Part shown: in pieces, positions 23,701 to 31,780 of the stretch
Layout: each line of letters opens with the position of its first letter
How positions within the stretch are numbered: the stretch's first letter is position 1
From: Hyphomicrobiales bacterium
Lineage (GTDB): Bacteria > Pseudomonadota > Alphaproteobacteria > Rhizobiales > Rhizobiaceae
Assembly (NCBI GenBank): GCA_026400435.1
Contig: JAPLOZ010000024.1
Location: forward strand, 1-56,545
DNA length: 56,545 nucleotides
Reading direction: 5' to 3'
Program-made: the position numbers and the translations under genes
The notes under the pieces: generated by a model
What the model was told of the DNA's origin: nothing
The model's database searches: none
What the model saw: only the letters and a program-made list of their open reading frames with translations

Positions 23701-26330
23701 CGGTACGCCGCGACCTGATGGACGAGAATTCCTACAAAACGCTGCTTGCGGTGGCGCTGGTTGCGATCCACACCCGCAACGGCCGAATATTCGACCAAGT
23801 GGAGCGCGCCGAGGCTTCGGCGCTTGCGGCGCGCGACCAGGCCCGACCCGCCGGGGATACGACCGCTACTGCGGTGGAGCCGGTCGCGCCGGCGGCGCCC
23901 GTGCGGCCAGGCGCTGCGCCCAGCGGCGAAGGCCTTGCCTCGTGGAACGGCTTTGGCGGATTCGACCGCAACGGCCGCGACTATGTCGTCAGGCTGGGCG
24001 GCGGCCGCTCTACGCCGCACCCGTGGATCAACGTCATCTCCAACCAGGATTTCGGTTTCCACACCTCGGCCGAGGGCGCTTCCTTCAGCTGGAGCCGCAA
24101 CAGCCGCGATTTCCAGCTGACGCCATGGTCCAACGATCCGGTGACCAACCGGCCGGGCGAAGCCATCTATGCGCATGACATGGCCAGCGGGCGGACATTC
24201 TCGCCGTTCGCCTGCGTGGCGCGCGACGCCGCGGCCAGCTACGAGGCGCGACACGGGCAGGGCGTTTCGACCTTCACCGCCAAGCGCGGCCCGCTGACGC
24301 TTGAACTCACTCAGGTCGTCGATCCGGTCGACCCGGTGAAAGTGTCGCGGCTGGTGATCCGCAATTCCGGTTCGGTCGCAGTGAGGCTGAGGCTCTACGG
24401 CTACGCCGAGTGGGTGCTCGGCAACAACCGGGCGAAATCGGCGCCGACCATCGTGCCGTCGCTCGATGCGGCGACCGGCGCGCTCTTGGCGCGCAACCCC
24501 TACAGCCTGGATTTCGGCGACCGCGTCGCCTTCCTGGCGACAGACGGCGCCACGCACTCGGTCACGGCCGACCGCGGCGAATTCATCGGCCACGGCGGCA
24601 GCGTGGAGATGCCGCGCAGCGCGGCGGCGGGCGCTGCGCTTTCGGGAAAGGTGGAGGCAGGCTGCGATCCGTGCGCAGCTATTGCGCGCGACATCGAGGC
24701 GCCGCCCGGCGGCGAGGTAGCGGTGCTGTGGCTGCTTGGCGACGCCGGCTCGGAGCAGGAAGCGGCCGATCTGGTGGAAAAGCATCGCGCGAAAGACTTT
24801 GCCGAGCGGCTGGTCGAGACGGACCGCGCGTGGCGCGGCTTCCTCGACACATTGCAGGTCGAGACGCCTGACGGCGCATTCGACGCCATGGTCAACCACT
24901 GGCTGCCCTATCAGAGCCTGGCATGCCGCATCCGCGCGCGCTCCGCGTTCTACCAGGCGAGCGGAGCGTTCGGCTTCCGTGACCAGTTGCAAGATACGCT
25001 GGCGCTGCTGCTGCACGACCCGAAGCTGGCGCGCGACCAGATCCTCAACGCCGCCCAGCGGCAGTTCGAGGAAGGCGACGTGCAGCACTGGTGGCTGCCG
25101 CGCACCGGCGCCGGCGTACGCACGATGATATCGGACGACGTCGTTTGGCTGGCCTACGCCGTCCATCGCTATGTCGGGGTGACTGGCGACGAGACGATTC
25201 TCGCCGAGCAGGTTCCCTACATCAGGGGCGAGCAGCTGCAGTCCGGCCAGCACGATTCCTTTTTCACGCCCCAGACGAGCGACAAGACCGCCAGCCTTTA
25301 CGAGCATTGCGTTCGTGCGCTCGACCTGGCGATAGAGCGGACCGGCGCCAGCGGGCTGCCGCTTATTCTGGGCGGCGACTGGAACGACGGCATGAACCGC
25401 GTCGGCGAGGGCGGCAAGGGAGAGAGCGTCTGGCTCGGCTGGTTCCTGCTCAAGACGCTCGGCAATTTCATCACAAGGGCGAAGGCGAACGGCGACACCA
25501 AGCACGCCAAGGCCTGGGAAAAACATGCGCGCAGGCTGAAGCAGGCGCTGGAAGGCGCTGCGTGGGACGGCGAATGGTACAGGCGCGGCAGCTATGACGA
25601 CGGCTCGCCGCTCGGATCGCGCGATTCCGACGAATGCCAGATCGATTCGATCGCCCAGTCCTGGAGCGTCATATCTGAGGGCGGAGATCCGGTACGTTCG
25701 CGCACCGCCATGGAGGCGGCCTCCGCACGCCTCGTGGACGAAGAACTGAAGATCATCAAGCTGTTCACGCCAGCGTTCCACGATACTCCCAGGGAGCCCG
25801 GCTACATCAAGAGCTATCCGCCCGGCGTGCGCGAGAATGGCGGACAATACACGCATGCCGCGACCTGGTTCGTGATTGCGCTCGCCGAAATGGGCAAGGT
25901 GGACGAGGCCTGGCGCTGCTATTCGATGCTGAACCCGGTCAATCACGCGCTCGACGAGCAGGCGGCGGAACGGTATCGGACGGAGCCGTATGTGGTGGCC
26001 GCCGACGTCTATTCCGCTCCCGACAAGGGCGGCCGAGGCGGCTGGACATGGTACACGGGCTCGGCAGGCTGGATGTACCGCGCCGCAGTCGAAAGCATCC
26101 TCGGCATCAGGCGGGAAGGCGACCGCCTGACCGTGCGGCCGGCGCTGCCGTCGCACTGGGACGGCTATCGCGCGACGCTGCGACTTTCCGACGCGGTCTA
26201 CCGGATCGTCGTGAGGCGGGAAGAAGGCGCCGAGCCGTCAATCGAGATCGGCGGCCACCGCACGGCCGGATCGACGATACCGCCGCGGCAGGCCGGAGAC
26301 CTTGAAATATCAGTAATCATCCCGAAATAG
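17790..26330 (+). CDS. ndvB: Cyclic beta-1,2-glucan synthase
   Basis: The 2846-residue inner-membrane enzyme makes cyclic beta-1,2-glucans from UDP-glucose by initiation, elongation, length control and cyclisation, and is close in length to S. meliloti NdvB and Brucella Cgs (about 2830-2870). Membrane helices occur near residues 407-466, 815-880 and 960-1010. Between them lies the GT84 glycosyltransferase domain with the DAD motif at 626-628 (TLDADTRM) and the Q(H)RW motif at 773-776 (QHRWARGDWQ). The C-terminal ~500 residues form a GH94 phosphorylase-like chain-length domain, with the block ending GGDWNDGMNR (Asp2530) and earlier GFRDQLQDTLALLLHDP. The ATG at 17790 follows the family start; a GTG eight codons earlier is less likely. 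Glucans made here are osmoprotective and needed for host interaction in rhizobia. The exporter ndvA follows. Confidence 0.97.
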   Translation: MNIQTDTKRLEQTAHQFPAPPEEPIRDQYLHEDRLRALGESLARNEIPSLFGLVAFDFQKRIRENAAKILDVYRSTNAAQARGEMVTPAAQWLLDNNYLVEETIFQIKRDLPRRFYRELPVMTLPDGTRVPRALALAWIYVAHSDSQVAGHTFKSVVEGFQSVEPMKIGELWALPSLLRFVLIENLRRIAFRVERARRMRQIANEVADRVLATPDNDEDLKVLAPYAAHARDTTFATQLLYRLRDGSQNSGKALNWLEKELEQFGSDAEEIIITEHQTLSSGNVTTGNIVRGLRLINDIEWTAWFEDVSRIDALLRERTDVASLDFASRDQYRAAIENLARRSKLSEFEVAEKATELAGGHNADAGEPENVGYFLVGSRRGELEKAIGYRPSFGMWLVRAFRAAGWAGIVVPVFLLTVVLMAMAGHALDALGLPGWAVVLLLVLFAVPASEGALAFFNTVVLLFLKPTRLIGYEFKEGVPAEARTLVVVPTLIGSRDDVEETVRKLEVHHLANATGEVHFAVLSDWPDSSVEESTADDEILAFAQGEIDKLNQRYPVNNPVGGDPRFYLLHRRRLYNPQQNAWMGWERKRGKLHELNLLLRGDTDTTFLPPKAPLPPGVVHVMTLDADTRMMRDAVDRLVGKLCHPLNKPVIDPATGKVTAGYSILQPRVTPSLTTGDEASFLQRVFSANRGIDPYVFAVSDLYQDVFGEGSFTGKGLYHVDAMESALTGRIDENAVLSHDLLEGALARSALVTDVEVVEDYPTSYSVDASRQHRWARGDWQLLGYMFDPKSGVPALSRWKMIDNLRRSLTPIFWVMATVAGWALLPFTQAAQWQALLILALFMAPTFDIVDSILPKSGEATARGHFTALARDAAFGTALVALRVVLMAHSAWMMGDAILRTLYRMFVSRQNLLEWRTASQAQKSGGNSLVAYYRLMYGAVIIAFVGLVIPVAADSTGAFVGFFFFLFWAGSPAFAWLISRSAETEDRLIVSPEDRAVLRTVARRTWAYFETFVTAEHNHLPPDNFQETPLPVVAPRTSPTNIGVYLLSIVSARDFGWISLAEAVQRIDATMTTVEKMERHRGHLFNWYDTTALRPLYPLYVSSVDSGNLAGHLVAVAAACTEWAEAPSVHLQGDFDGILDCVTILEESLAELPDDRRQLRPLRQRLLDRIVGMRRAVETIKTQPEMASIRTINLTVQASEVRKLAVAIDTEAKSARSTVLADWAARLAATCEAHVQDAHSDDRSIAALRKSLQTLSRRCRQYAFEMDFSFLMRTERKLLSIGYRVEAHQLDESCYDLLASEARLTSLFGIAKGDLPTEHWFRLGRPLVEIGFRGALMSWSGSMFEYLMPPLVMKEPQGGILNQTSNLIIKRQIQYGRQKHIPWGISEAAYNARDRELTYQYTNFGVPGLGLKRGLAQNTVIAPYATVLAAQFMPREAVENLERLKAAGALGRYGYHDAVDYTPERVPEGTDHQVVYNYMAHHSGMSIVAVANVVFEGRMRDRFHSDPVIEAAELLLQEKAPRDIPVATVRTEADERVKGVVVEESPDMRVVLNPALALRSTSLMSNGRYSVMVTATGSGYSRWGDQSVTRWQADPSEDRLGGYIFLRDVSTNEWWSATTEPKMAPDETCQTHFSDDKATFIKSVGTLRSEVECIVVSEGNGEARRVTIFNDGATDRMIEVTSFAELVLAPEASDNAHPAFSKMFVETEIGPNRNIIFAERRKRAANEAAAAAAHFVTDPTGVREAEAETDRRAFVGRGRSISDPAAFDPGARLAGGHGFTLDPVLALRRRVRVRASKKVSLTFWTVVGANRAEVEAAVGRLDHPEGFQRQAMLAWTRSQVQARHMGLSLADAANVQKLASYLIYPDQFLRQPAETIGTGLGRQSALWPMSISGDFPIFVVRIGDVADLEIVASALRYQEYMRSRGLVADLVIVNEQASSYVQDLQQAIEQLCENSRLRGTELGPRQHIFAVRRDLMDENSYKTLLAVALVAIHTRNGRIFDQVERAEASALAARDQARPAGDTTATAVEPVAPAAPVRPGAAPSGEGLASWNGFGGFDRNGRDYVVRLGGGRSTPHPWINVISNQDFGFHTSAEGASFSWSRNSRDFQLTPWSNDPVTNRPGEAIYAHDMASGRTFSPFACVARDAAASYEARHGQGVSTFTAKRGPLTLELTQVVDPVDPVKVSRLVIRNSGSVAVRLRLYGYAEWVLGNNRAKSAPTIVPSLDAATGALLARNPYSLDFGDRVAFLATDGATHSVTADRGEFIGHGGSVEMPRSAAAGAALSGKVEAGCDPCAAIARDIEAPPGGEVAVLWLLGDAGSEQEAADLVEKHRAKDFAERLVETDRAWRGFLDTLQVETPDGAFDAMVNHWLPYQSLACRIRARSAFYQASGAFGFRDQLQDTLALLLHDPKLARDQILNAAQRQFEEGDVQHWWLPRTGAGVRTMISDDVVWLAYAVHRYVGVTGDETILAEQVPYIRGEQLQSGQHDSFFTPQTSDKTASLYEHCVRALDLAIERTGASGLPLILGGDWNDGMNRVGEGGKGESVWLGWFLLKTLGNFITRAKANGDTKHAKAWEKHARRLKQALEGAAWDGEWYRRGSYDDGSPLGSRDSDECQIDSIAQSWSVISEGGDPVRSRTAMEAASARLVDEELKIIKLFTPAFHDTPREPGYIKSYPPGVRENGGQYTHAATWFVIALAEMGKVDEAWRCYSMLNPVNHALDEQAAERYRTEPYVVAADVYSAPDKGGRGGWTWYTGSAGWMYRAAVESILGIRREGDRLTVRPALPSHWDGYRATLRLSDAVYRIVVRREEGAEPSIEIGGHRTAGSTIPPRQAGDLEISVIIPK

Positions 26331-26354
26331 ACTTGCGAAAATCATGCCAGGACT

Positions 26355-26395
26355 GGCAGCGGCCGCCATCATTTCGCCGCAAGGCTGCCGTTTTT
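26355..26395 (+). terminator. Probable intrinsic terminator after ndvB
   Basis: GGCAGC (26355-26360) pairs with GCTGCC (26384-26389), with GGC/GCC extending the stem inside, followed by GTTTTT. It begins 25 bases after the ndvB stop. If it works, ndvA is expressed partly from its own promoter in the rest of the 234-base gap. Confidence 0.5.
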
Positions 26396-26552
26396 GCTTA
26401 TTTCTCAATCCGTTAGGAGATCACGGGACGTTACGGGAAGTTGCCGGTTTTTGTACGGCAATCTGCAACGTAACTTGCAAGACCGCATTGTCATGCGACG
26501 CGACAGCAAGTACGACATGACCGATGGTGCGGTGCACAATTTTTCCGATAAC

Positions 26553-26557
26553 GAGGT
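26553..26557 (+). promoter_or_regulatory. Ribosome binding site fixing the TTG start of ndvA
   Basis: GAGGT lies seven bases before the TTG at 26565. The longer frame upstream has no such site, begins inside the terminator T-run and encodes residues not found in the family. Confidence 0.65.
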
Positions 26558-26564
26558 AATTGCG

Positions 26565-28334
26565 TTGTCTTTGTTCGAAATCTACTGGAGGGCTCTCCGG
26601 TACCTGGCAGCAGACAAAAGGCGGGTAGCCTTCATCTGCGCCGCGAACATCGTTCTTGCGGTCGTCACCATCGCCGAGCCGATCCTGTTTGGCCGCATCA
26701 TCGACGCCATCACAGACAAGTCCGACCTCGCGCCCACCCTCGCATTGTGGGCGGGCCTGGGCGTGTTCAACATCGCCGCCTTCGTGCTGGTGGCGCGCGG
26801 CGCCGACAGGATAGCCCATGCCCGGCGCGCCGGCGTGATCTGCGATTCCTTCGAGCGGGTCATCACCATGCCGCTTGCCTGGCACCACGAGCGCGGCACG
26901 TCGAACACCCTGCATACGCTGCTGCGGGCGGTCGACGCGCTGTTTTCGCTGTGGCTTGAATTCATGCGCCAGCACCTTTCGACCTTCGTGGCGCTGGTGC
27001 TGCTGGTGCCGACGGCCGTGTCGCTCGACCTGCGCATGTCGCTGGTGCTGGTGGTGCTCGGCGCGCTTTACATAGCGATCGGGCGGCTGGTGATGCGCAA
27101 GACGAGCGCCGGGCAGAAGTCGGTCGAGCGCCACTATCACAAGGTTTTCGACCACGTGAGCGATTCAGTCGGCAACGTGGCGGTGCTGCAAAGCTACAAC
27201 CGCATCGGTCACGAGACGGAAGCGCTGCGCAACCACGTGCGTGCGCTGCTCGCGGCGCAGAATCCCGTGCTCGACTGGTGGGCGCTGGCAAGCGCGCTGC
27301 ACCGCCTTTCATCCACCATCTCGATGATGGTGGTGCTGCTGATCGGCGCCCTGCTTGTTTCGCGCGGCGAACTCCGGATCGGCGAGATCGTCGCCTTTAC
27401 CGGCTTCGCCTCTCTGCTGATCAGCCGGCTCGACCAGGTGTCGAACTTCGTCAACCAGGTGTTCGACGCCCGGGTCAAGCTAGAGGAATTCTACAAGCTC
27501 GAGGATGCGTCCGCCGCCGCGCAGGAACCTGCCGACCTGCGTGAACTCGAGCATGTGACCGGGCATGTGCGCTTCGAGGATGTGAGTTTCCAGTTCGCCA
27601 ATTCGGGGCAGGGCGTCAGCGACATCTCGTTCGAGGTGCACGCCGGACAGACGGTTGCAATCGTCGGCCCCACGGGCGCCGGCAAGACGACCCTGATCAA
27701 TCTTCTGCAACGGGTGCATTCGCCGCGGCGCGGCCGCATCCTGATCGACGGCGTCGACATCGGCGGCGTCTCCCGCAAGTCGCTGCGCCAGCAGATCGCG
27801 ACCGTCTTCCAGGACTCAGGGCTTTTCAACCGGTCTATCGAGGAGAACATCCGGATCGGCCGGGCCGGCGCAGTGAACAAAGAGGTCCATGCTGCCGCGG
27901 AAGCCGCCGCCGCACACGAATTCATCCTCGCCAAGAGCGACGGCTACGACACGCCGGCCGGCGAACGCGGCAGCCAGTTGTCAGGCGGCGAGCGGCAGCG
28001 TATCGCGCTTGCCCGCGCCATCCTGAAGGATGCGCCCATCCTGGTGCTCGACGAGGCGACCAGCGCGCTCGACGTCGAAACCGAGGCGCGCGTCAAGGAA
28101 GCGATCGACCGGCTGCGCTCGGGTCGCACCACCTTCATCATCGCACACCGGCTCACCACAGTGCGCGACGCCGATCTGGTGATCTTCCTCGACAACGGAC
28201 GCATCGTGGAAATGGGCGGCTTTGCCGAACTGTCGGCGCGCAACGGCCGCTTTGCCAGCCTGCTGAGGGCCGGCGGCCTGCTGACCGACGAGGAAGTACG
28301 CAGGGTCAGCCGGATTGCAGTCGAGGCGGCCTGA
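26565..28334 (+). CDS. ndvA: Cyclic beta-1,2-glucan ABC exporter (TTG start)
   Basis: The 589-residue half-transporter has an N-terminal six-helix membrane domain and a C-terminal ATPase: Walker A GPTGAGKTT from Gly368, signature LSGGERQRIALARAI, Walker B ILVLDEATSAL and a switch histidine in IIAHRLTTVRDAD. The segment MSLFEIYWRALRYLAADKRR matches the start of rhizobial NdvA, which begins MSLF or MSLL. That start is a TTG here, with GAGGT seven bases upstream; the frame is open for another 57 codons without family similarity. NdvA exports the cyclic glucans made by NdvB to the periplasm. Blocks FMRQHLSTFVALVLLVPTAV and NPVLDWWALASALHRLSSTI are typical of the family. A homodimer is expected. 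Confidence 0.96.
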   Translation: MSLFEIYWRALRYLAADKRRVAFICAANIVLAVVTIAEPILFGRIIDAITDKSDLAPTLALWAGLGVFNIAAFVLVARGADRIAHARRAGVICDSFERVITMPLAWHHERGTSNTLHTLLRAVDALFSLWLEFMRQHLSTFVALVLLVPTAVSLDLRMSLVLVVLGALYIAIGRLVMRKTSAGQKSVERHYHKVFDHVSDSVGNVAVLQSYNRIGHETEALRNHVRALLAAQNPVLDWWALASALHRLSSTISMMVVLLIGALLVSRGELRIGEIVAFTGFASLLISRLDQVSNFVNQVFDARVKLEEFYKLEDASAAAQEPADLRELEHVTGHVRFEDVSFQFANSGQGVSDISFEVHAGQTVAIVGPTGAGKTTLINLLQRVHSPRRGRILIDGVDIGGVSRKSLRQQIATVFQDSGLFNRSIEENIRIGRAGAVNKEVHAAAEAAAAHEFILAKSDGYDTPAGERGSQLSGGERQRIALARAILKDAPILVLDEATSALDVETEARVKEAIDRLRSGRTTFIIAHRLTTVRDADLVIFLDNGRIVEMGGFAELSARNGRFASLLRAGGLLTDEEVRRVSRIAVEAA

Positions 28335-28345
28335 TTGCGCATCCT

Positions 28346-28361
28346 AGGCGGCTCGCCGCCT
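28346..28361 (+). terminator. Short GC hairpin after ndvA
   Basis: AGGCGG-CTCG-CCGCCT forms a perfect 6-bp stem with a tetraloop, 11 bases after the ndvA stop. There is no T-run. It separates ndvA from ccmC. Confidence 0.4.
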
Positions 28362-28429
28362 CCATGGAACCCACCGTGCGGCGGCGTGCGCGATTGCCGC
28401 CTGAAGCCAGCCGGTCTATGTAGTTTCGC

Positions 28430-29200
28430 ATGAGCGACATCAGCGGCAGCGGGAAAAGCGGGGCGAGACGCCTTTCCGATCTCGCCAACCCCACGAAGTT
28501 CCTGGCGTTGGCCGACCGCCTTATGCCGTGGCTGGCGGGCATCAGTTTCGCCGTGCTCGCAGTCGGCCTCTATCTCGCGTTTACCGCGCCCGAGGATTTC
28601 CAGCAGGGCACGACGGTGCGCATCATGTACATCCACGTGCCATTCGCGTGGCTTTCGATGTTCTGCTACACGCTGATGGCGCTCGCCGCGCTGGGCACGC
28701 TTGTCTGGCGGCACCCGCTGGCCGACGTGGCTCTGAAAGCCGCGGCACCCATCGGCGCTGTGTTTACGGCGCTTGCGCTTGCCACCGGCTCCATCTGGGG
28801 AAAGCCAATGTGGGGAACATGGTGGGTGTGGGACGCGCGCCTTACCTCGGTATTCGTGCTGTTCCTGATGTATCTTGGCATCCTGGCGTTGACGCGGGCG
28901 CTTGACGACCCGTCGAAATCCGCACGTGCCGCCGCTATCATCACGCTTGTCGGTTTCATCAACATCCCGATCATCAAGTTTTCGGTCGAATGGTGGAACA
29001 CGCTGCACCAGCCGGCCTCGGTGTTCAGGCTCGATGGACCGACCATAGACCCCTCGATGCTGTGGCCACTGATGGTGATGGCGGCCGGCTTCACGCTGCT
29101 GTTCCTGACGCTGCACCTCGCCGCGATGCGCACCGAGATCTACCGTCGACGCGTTATCGCGATGCGGCGGATCGCGGCCCGACGGGCAGAGCGGGGCTGA
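28430..29200 (+). CDS. ccmC: Cytochrome c maturation heme-handling protein CcmC, solitary
   Basis: The 256-residue protein has six predicted membrane helices and the tryptophan-rich WWD motif (WGTWWVWDARLTS, about residues 128-140) between conserved histidines (MYIHVPFAWL and VEWWNTLHQPASV). CcmC binds heme in the periplasmic leaflet and passes it to CcmE for cytochrome c assembly. Normally it sits in a ccmABCDG operon. Here ndvA is upstream and the convergent selO starts its 3' end seven bases downstream; no ccmA, ccmB, ccmD or ccmG is in the window. The start at ATG 28430 has no strong ribosome binding site. The ~30-residue polar N-terminus is like that of other rhizobial CcmC proteins. Confidence 0.94.
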   Translation: MSDISGSGKSGARRLSDLANPTKFLALADRLMPWLAGISFAVLAVGLYLAFTAPEDFQQGTTVRIMYIHVPFAWLSMFCYTLMALAALGTLVWRHPLADVALKAAAPIGAVFTALALATGSIWGKPMWGTWWVWDARLTSVFVLFLMYLGILALTRALDDPSKSARAAAIITLVGFINIPIIKFSVEWWNTLHQPASVFRLDGPTIDPSMLWPLMVMAAGFTLLFLTLHLAAMRTEIYRRRVIAMRRIAARRAERG

Positions 29201-29207
29201 GCAGCCG

Positions 29208-30632
29208 CTAAGGCTTGAACGAATACGCGTCGCGCATCGCGGCGATTTCCGCGAGTTTCGCATGGAAAGCCGACCAGTCGTCGCTGTCGGCGATCGGCGA
29301 CCACAGCGCCTCGACCTCTTCGACCAGCATGGTGCAGGCTTTTTCGCGCGCGAAATACGGGTGGTCGAGGCGGATGCCCGGCGCGGTGGCGTGCGCGGCG
29401 ATGACCGCGAACACCGGCTCGAAAGTCTCGGCGGCGTAGAACGCGGCCGAAGGGCTGGCTGCGGCGCGTTTCTCGCTCGCCCGTCCGCCGAACCAGTCGA
29501 AGAAGAACTGCTCGAACGGCATTTTGGCGTCGATCAGGAATTTCCAGACCGAGCGAACGAGTGCGGTCGCCGCGTCGTCGCCTGAGGGCGCAAGGCCCAG
29601 CCGGCGCAGCATCGCGGCATTGAAGGCGCCGTGGAAATGCGGCTCGAAACCGCGCAGCACCGCTTCCAGCTTCGCCTTGTCGGCCAGAGGCAGCAGGCAT
29701 TCGGCGAGCCGCGTCAGGTTCCAGAGCAGCGTGTCGGGCTGGCGTCCGTAGGCGTAAAGGCCGGTGTCGTCGAAATAGGCAGCGGTGAATGCCGGGTCGA
29801 GCACTGGCAGGAAGCGCCACGGACCGTAGTCGAAACTCTCGCCGGTGACGTTGATGTTGTCGGTGTTGAGCACGCCGTGGACAAAGCCGGCGAGCATCCA
29901 GTTCGCGCCGGTGGTCGCGACCCGGCGACAGACTTCCTTGAGGAAGGCTTCAGCGCGTTCGCCGACGCCGTCGCGCCAGACGCCCTGCATATATATGCGG
30001 ATGGTGTGGTCCATCAGCCTGCCGATGTCCTCGAACCGGTCGAGGTAGAGCAGGCGCTGGAAGCTGCCGATACGGATGTGCGAGTGGCTGAGGCGCACCA
30101 GCACCGAGGAGCGCGTCGGCGAAGGTTCGTCGCCGCGCGTCAGGTCCTCGCCGGTTTCGACCAGGCTGAAGGACTTGGAGGTGTCGACGCCGAGCGCCTC
30201 AAGCATCTCCGTGGCGAGGATTTCGCGGACGCCGCCCTTGAGCGTCAGGCGGCCATCGGCGGTGCGCGACCATGGCGTGCGGCCGCTGCCCTTGGTGGCG
30301 AGATCGAGCAGGCGGCCATCCTGGAGGTCATGCACCTGGGCGAACAGAAAGCCGCGGCCGTCGCCAAGGTCGGGATTGTAGGTACGGAACTGGTGGCCGT
30401 GATAGCGCAGCGCGAGCGGTGCCGGGAAACTGCCGGGCAAGGGGTTGAAGCGGGAGAAGTGGTCGAGCCATTCGGCGTCGGTCAGGCTGTCCAGACCGAC
30501 GCGCCCGGCCCAGCGCTGGTTGCGGAAGCGCAGGATATGGTCTGGGAAGTCGGCAGCCGAGACCACGTCGTAGAAAGTGCTGCCGAGCGCGGCGTGGGCG
30601 GTGGAAGGGCGGAAAGTTGGTGCGACGGGCAT
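29208..30632 (-). CDS. selO: Protein adenylyltransferase SelO (YdiU family)
   Basis: SelO is a pseudokinase-fold enzyme that transfers AMP to Ser, Thr or Tyr residues of proteins involved in redox balance. The 474-residue protein is near the usual bacterial length (about 480-490). Visible landmarks are YHGHQFRTYNPDLGDGRGFL near the N-terminus, the ATKGSGRTPWSRTADGRLTL nucleotide-binding block, GGVREILATEMLEALGVDTS, and the catalytic/metal region GVLNTDNINVTGESFDYGPW. It lacks a C-terminal selenocysteine or Cys, ending in AYSFKP, as bacterial forms often do. It is convergent with ccmC, and 89 bases separate its start from the sulfate transport operon that reads in the same direction. Confidence 0.95.
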   Translation of the reverse strand: MPVAPTFRPSTAHAALGSTFYDVVSAADFPDHILRFRNQRWAGRVGLDSLTDAEWLDHFSRFNPLPGSFPAPLALRYHGHQFRTYNPDLGDGRGFLFAQVHDLQDGRLLDLATKGSGRTPWSRTADGRLTLKGGVREILATEMLEALGVDTSKSFSLVETGEDLTRGDEPSPTRSSVLVRLSHSHIRIGSFQRLLYLDRFEDIGRLMDHTIRIYMQGVWRDGVGERAEAFLKEVCRRVATTGANWMLAGFVHGVLNTDNINVTGESFDYGPWRFLPVLDPAFTAAYFDDTGLYAYGRQPDTLLWNLTRLAECLLPLADKAKLEAVLRGFEPHFHGAFNAAMLRRLGLAPSGDDAATALVRSVWKFLIDAKMPFEQFFFDWFGGRASEKRAAASPSAAFYAAETFEPVFAVIAAHATAPGIRLDHPYFAREKACTMLVEEVEALWSPIADSDDWSAFHAKLAEIAAMRDAYSFKP

Positions 30633-30721
30633 CGGAAACTCCGGCCGGATGTGCCGGCGCTCTCCGACATGTAGCGCTCGCCAGCAAGAACGGGTAGGTC
30701 AACTGGCGTCGGTGAAAGCGC

Positions 30722-31768
30722 TCACGCCGCCTGCGCGGGAAACACCTTGTAGCGGCGCGGGCGGAAGGCGACGCGGCTCTGCTGCGCGGCGGGGTGGCCG
30801 ACCGGCAGCTCGATCTCGACACGCTGGCGGTCGCCGCCGATTTCCAGTTCGACGCGGCGCGTGCCCGCGACACGCCTTCCCGCGGCGACAGTGCCGGCGA
30901 TGCAGCCGCCGCAGCCGTCGAGCAATTCGATGTCGTGCGGACGGAAGTAGAGCGTGGCGTCGCCGTTGGGAACATCCTGCGCCGCAAGCCCGATGGTGCG
31001 GTCGGCGAGCCACAGTTCGCCATTGTCGACCCTGACGGGAAGCGCGCTCGACTCGCCGATGAAGCCATAGACGAAGGGGGAGTTCGGCCGGTCGTAGACA
31101 TCGTCGGCACTGCCGATCTGCTCGATGCGGCCCTGGCTCATGACAACGACACGGTCGGCGAGCTCCAGCGCCTCCTCCTGGTCGTGCGTCACGAAGACGG
31201 TGGTGTGCCCGGTGGTGTCGTGGATCTCGCGCAGCCAGCGGCGCAGTTCGCGCCGCACCTGGGCATCGAGCGCGCCGAACGGCTCGTCGAGCAGCAGGAC
31301 CTTGGGTTCGATGGCTAGCGCGCGGGCGAGCGCGACGCGCTGGCGCTGGCCGCCGGAAAGCTGGGCGGGATAGCGCTTCTCGAGGCCTGAAAGCTGGACG
31401 AGATCGAGAAGTTCGGACGCGCGGCGGCGGATGGCGGATTTTTCGGGACGCGTCGAACCGGGCCGCACCTTGAGGCCGAAGCCGATGTTGTCGCCAACGG
31501 TCATGTGGCGGAACAACGCGTAGTGCTGGAAAACGAAGCCGACATTGCGCTCCTGCACCGTGCGGTGGGAGGCGTCCTCGTTGCCGAAGAAGATCGCGCC
31601 TTCCGTCGGCCGCTCAAGCCCGGCGATCAGCCTGAGCAGCGTCGTCTTGCCGGAACCGGATGGGCCAAGCAGCGCGATCAGTTCGCCCGACCGGATGTCG
31701 AGCGAAACGTCGTGGAGGGCCGGAAACCGGTCGAACTCCTTGCGGACACGACGGATGGAAACGTCCAT
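30722..31768 (-). CDS. cysA: Sulfate/thiosulfate ABC transporter ATP-binding protein
   Basis: The 348-residue ATPase has Walker [21 protein letters not shown], the Q-loop [18 protein letters not shown], signature [15 protein letters not shown], Walker [21 protein letters not shown] with following [20 protein letters not shown] (switch His), and a C-terminal TOBE-like regulatory region ([10 protein letters not shown]) typical of CysA. It energises sulfate and thiosulfate uptake through CysT and CysW. It is the last gene of the operon binding protein-cysT-cysW-cysA and starts 12 bases after cysW. Confidence 0.95.
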   Translation of the reverse strand: MDVSIRRVRKEFDRFPALHDVSLDIRSGELIALLGPSGSGKTTLLRLIAGLERPTEGAIFFGNEDASHRTVQERNVGFVFQHYALFRHMTVGDNIGFGLKVRPGSTRPEKSAIRRRASELLDLVQLSGLEKRYPAQLSGGQRQRVALARALAIEPKVLLLDEPFGALDAQVRRELRRWLREIHDTTGHTTVFVTHDQEEALELADRVVVMSQGRIEQIGSADDVYDRPNSPFVYGFIGESSALPVRVDNGELWLADRTIGLAAQDVPNGDATLYFRPHDIELLDGCGGCIAGTVAAGRRVAGTRRVELEIGGDRQRVEIELPVGHPAAQQSRVAFRPRRYKVFPAQAA

Positions 31769-31780
31769 GGATACTGTACC

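Noticed and set aside
23370..26156. Second long minus-strand frame opposite ndvB
   Set aside because: Same reason: composition typical of an antisense shadow, with GH94 blocks on the plus strand.
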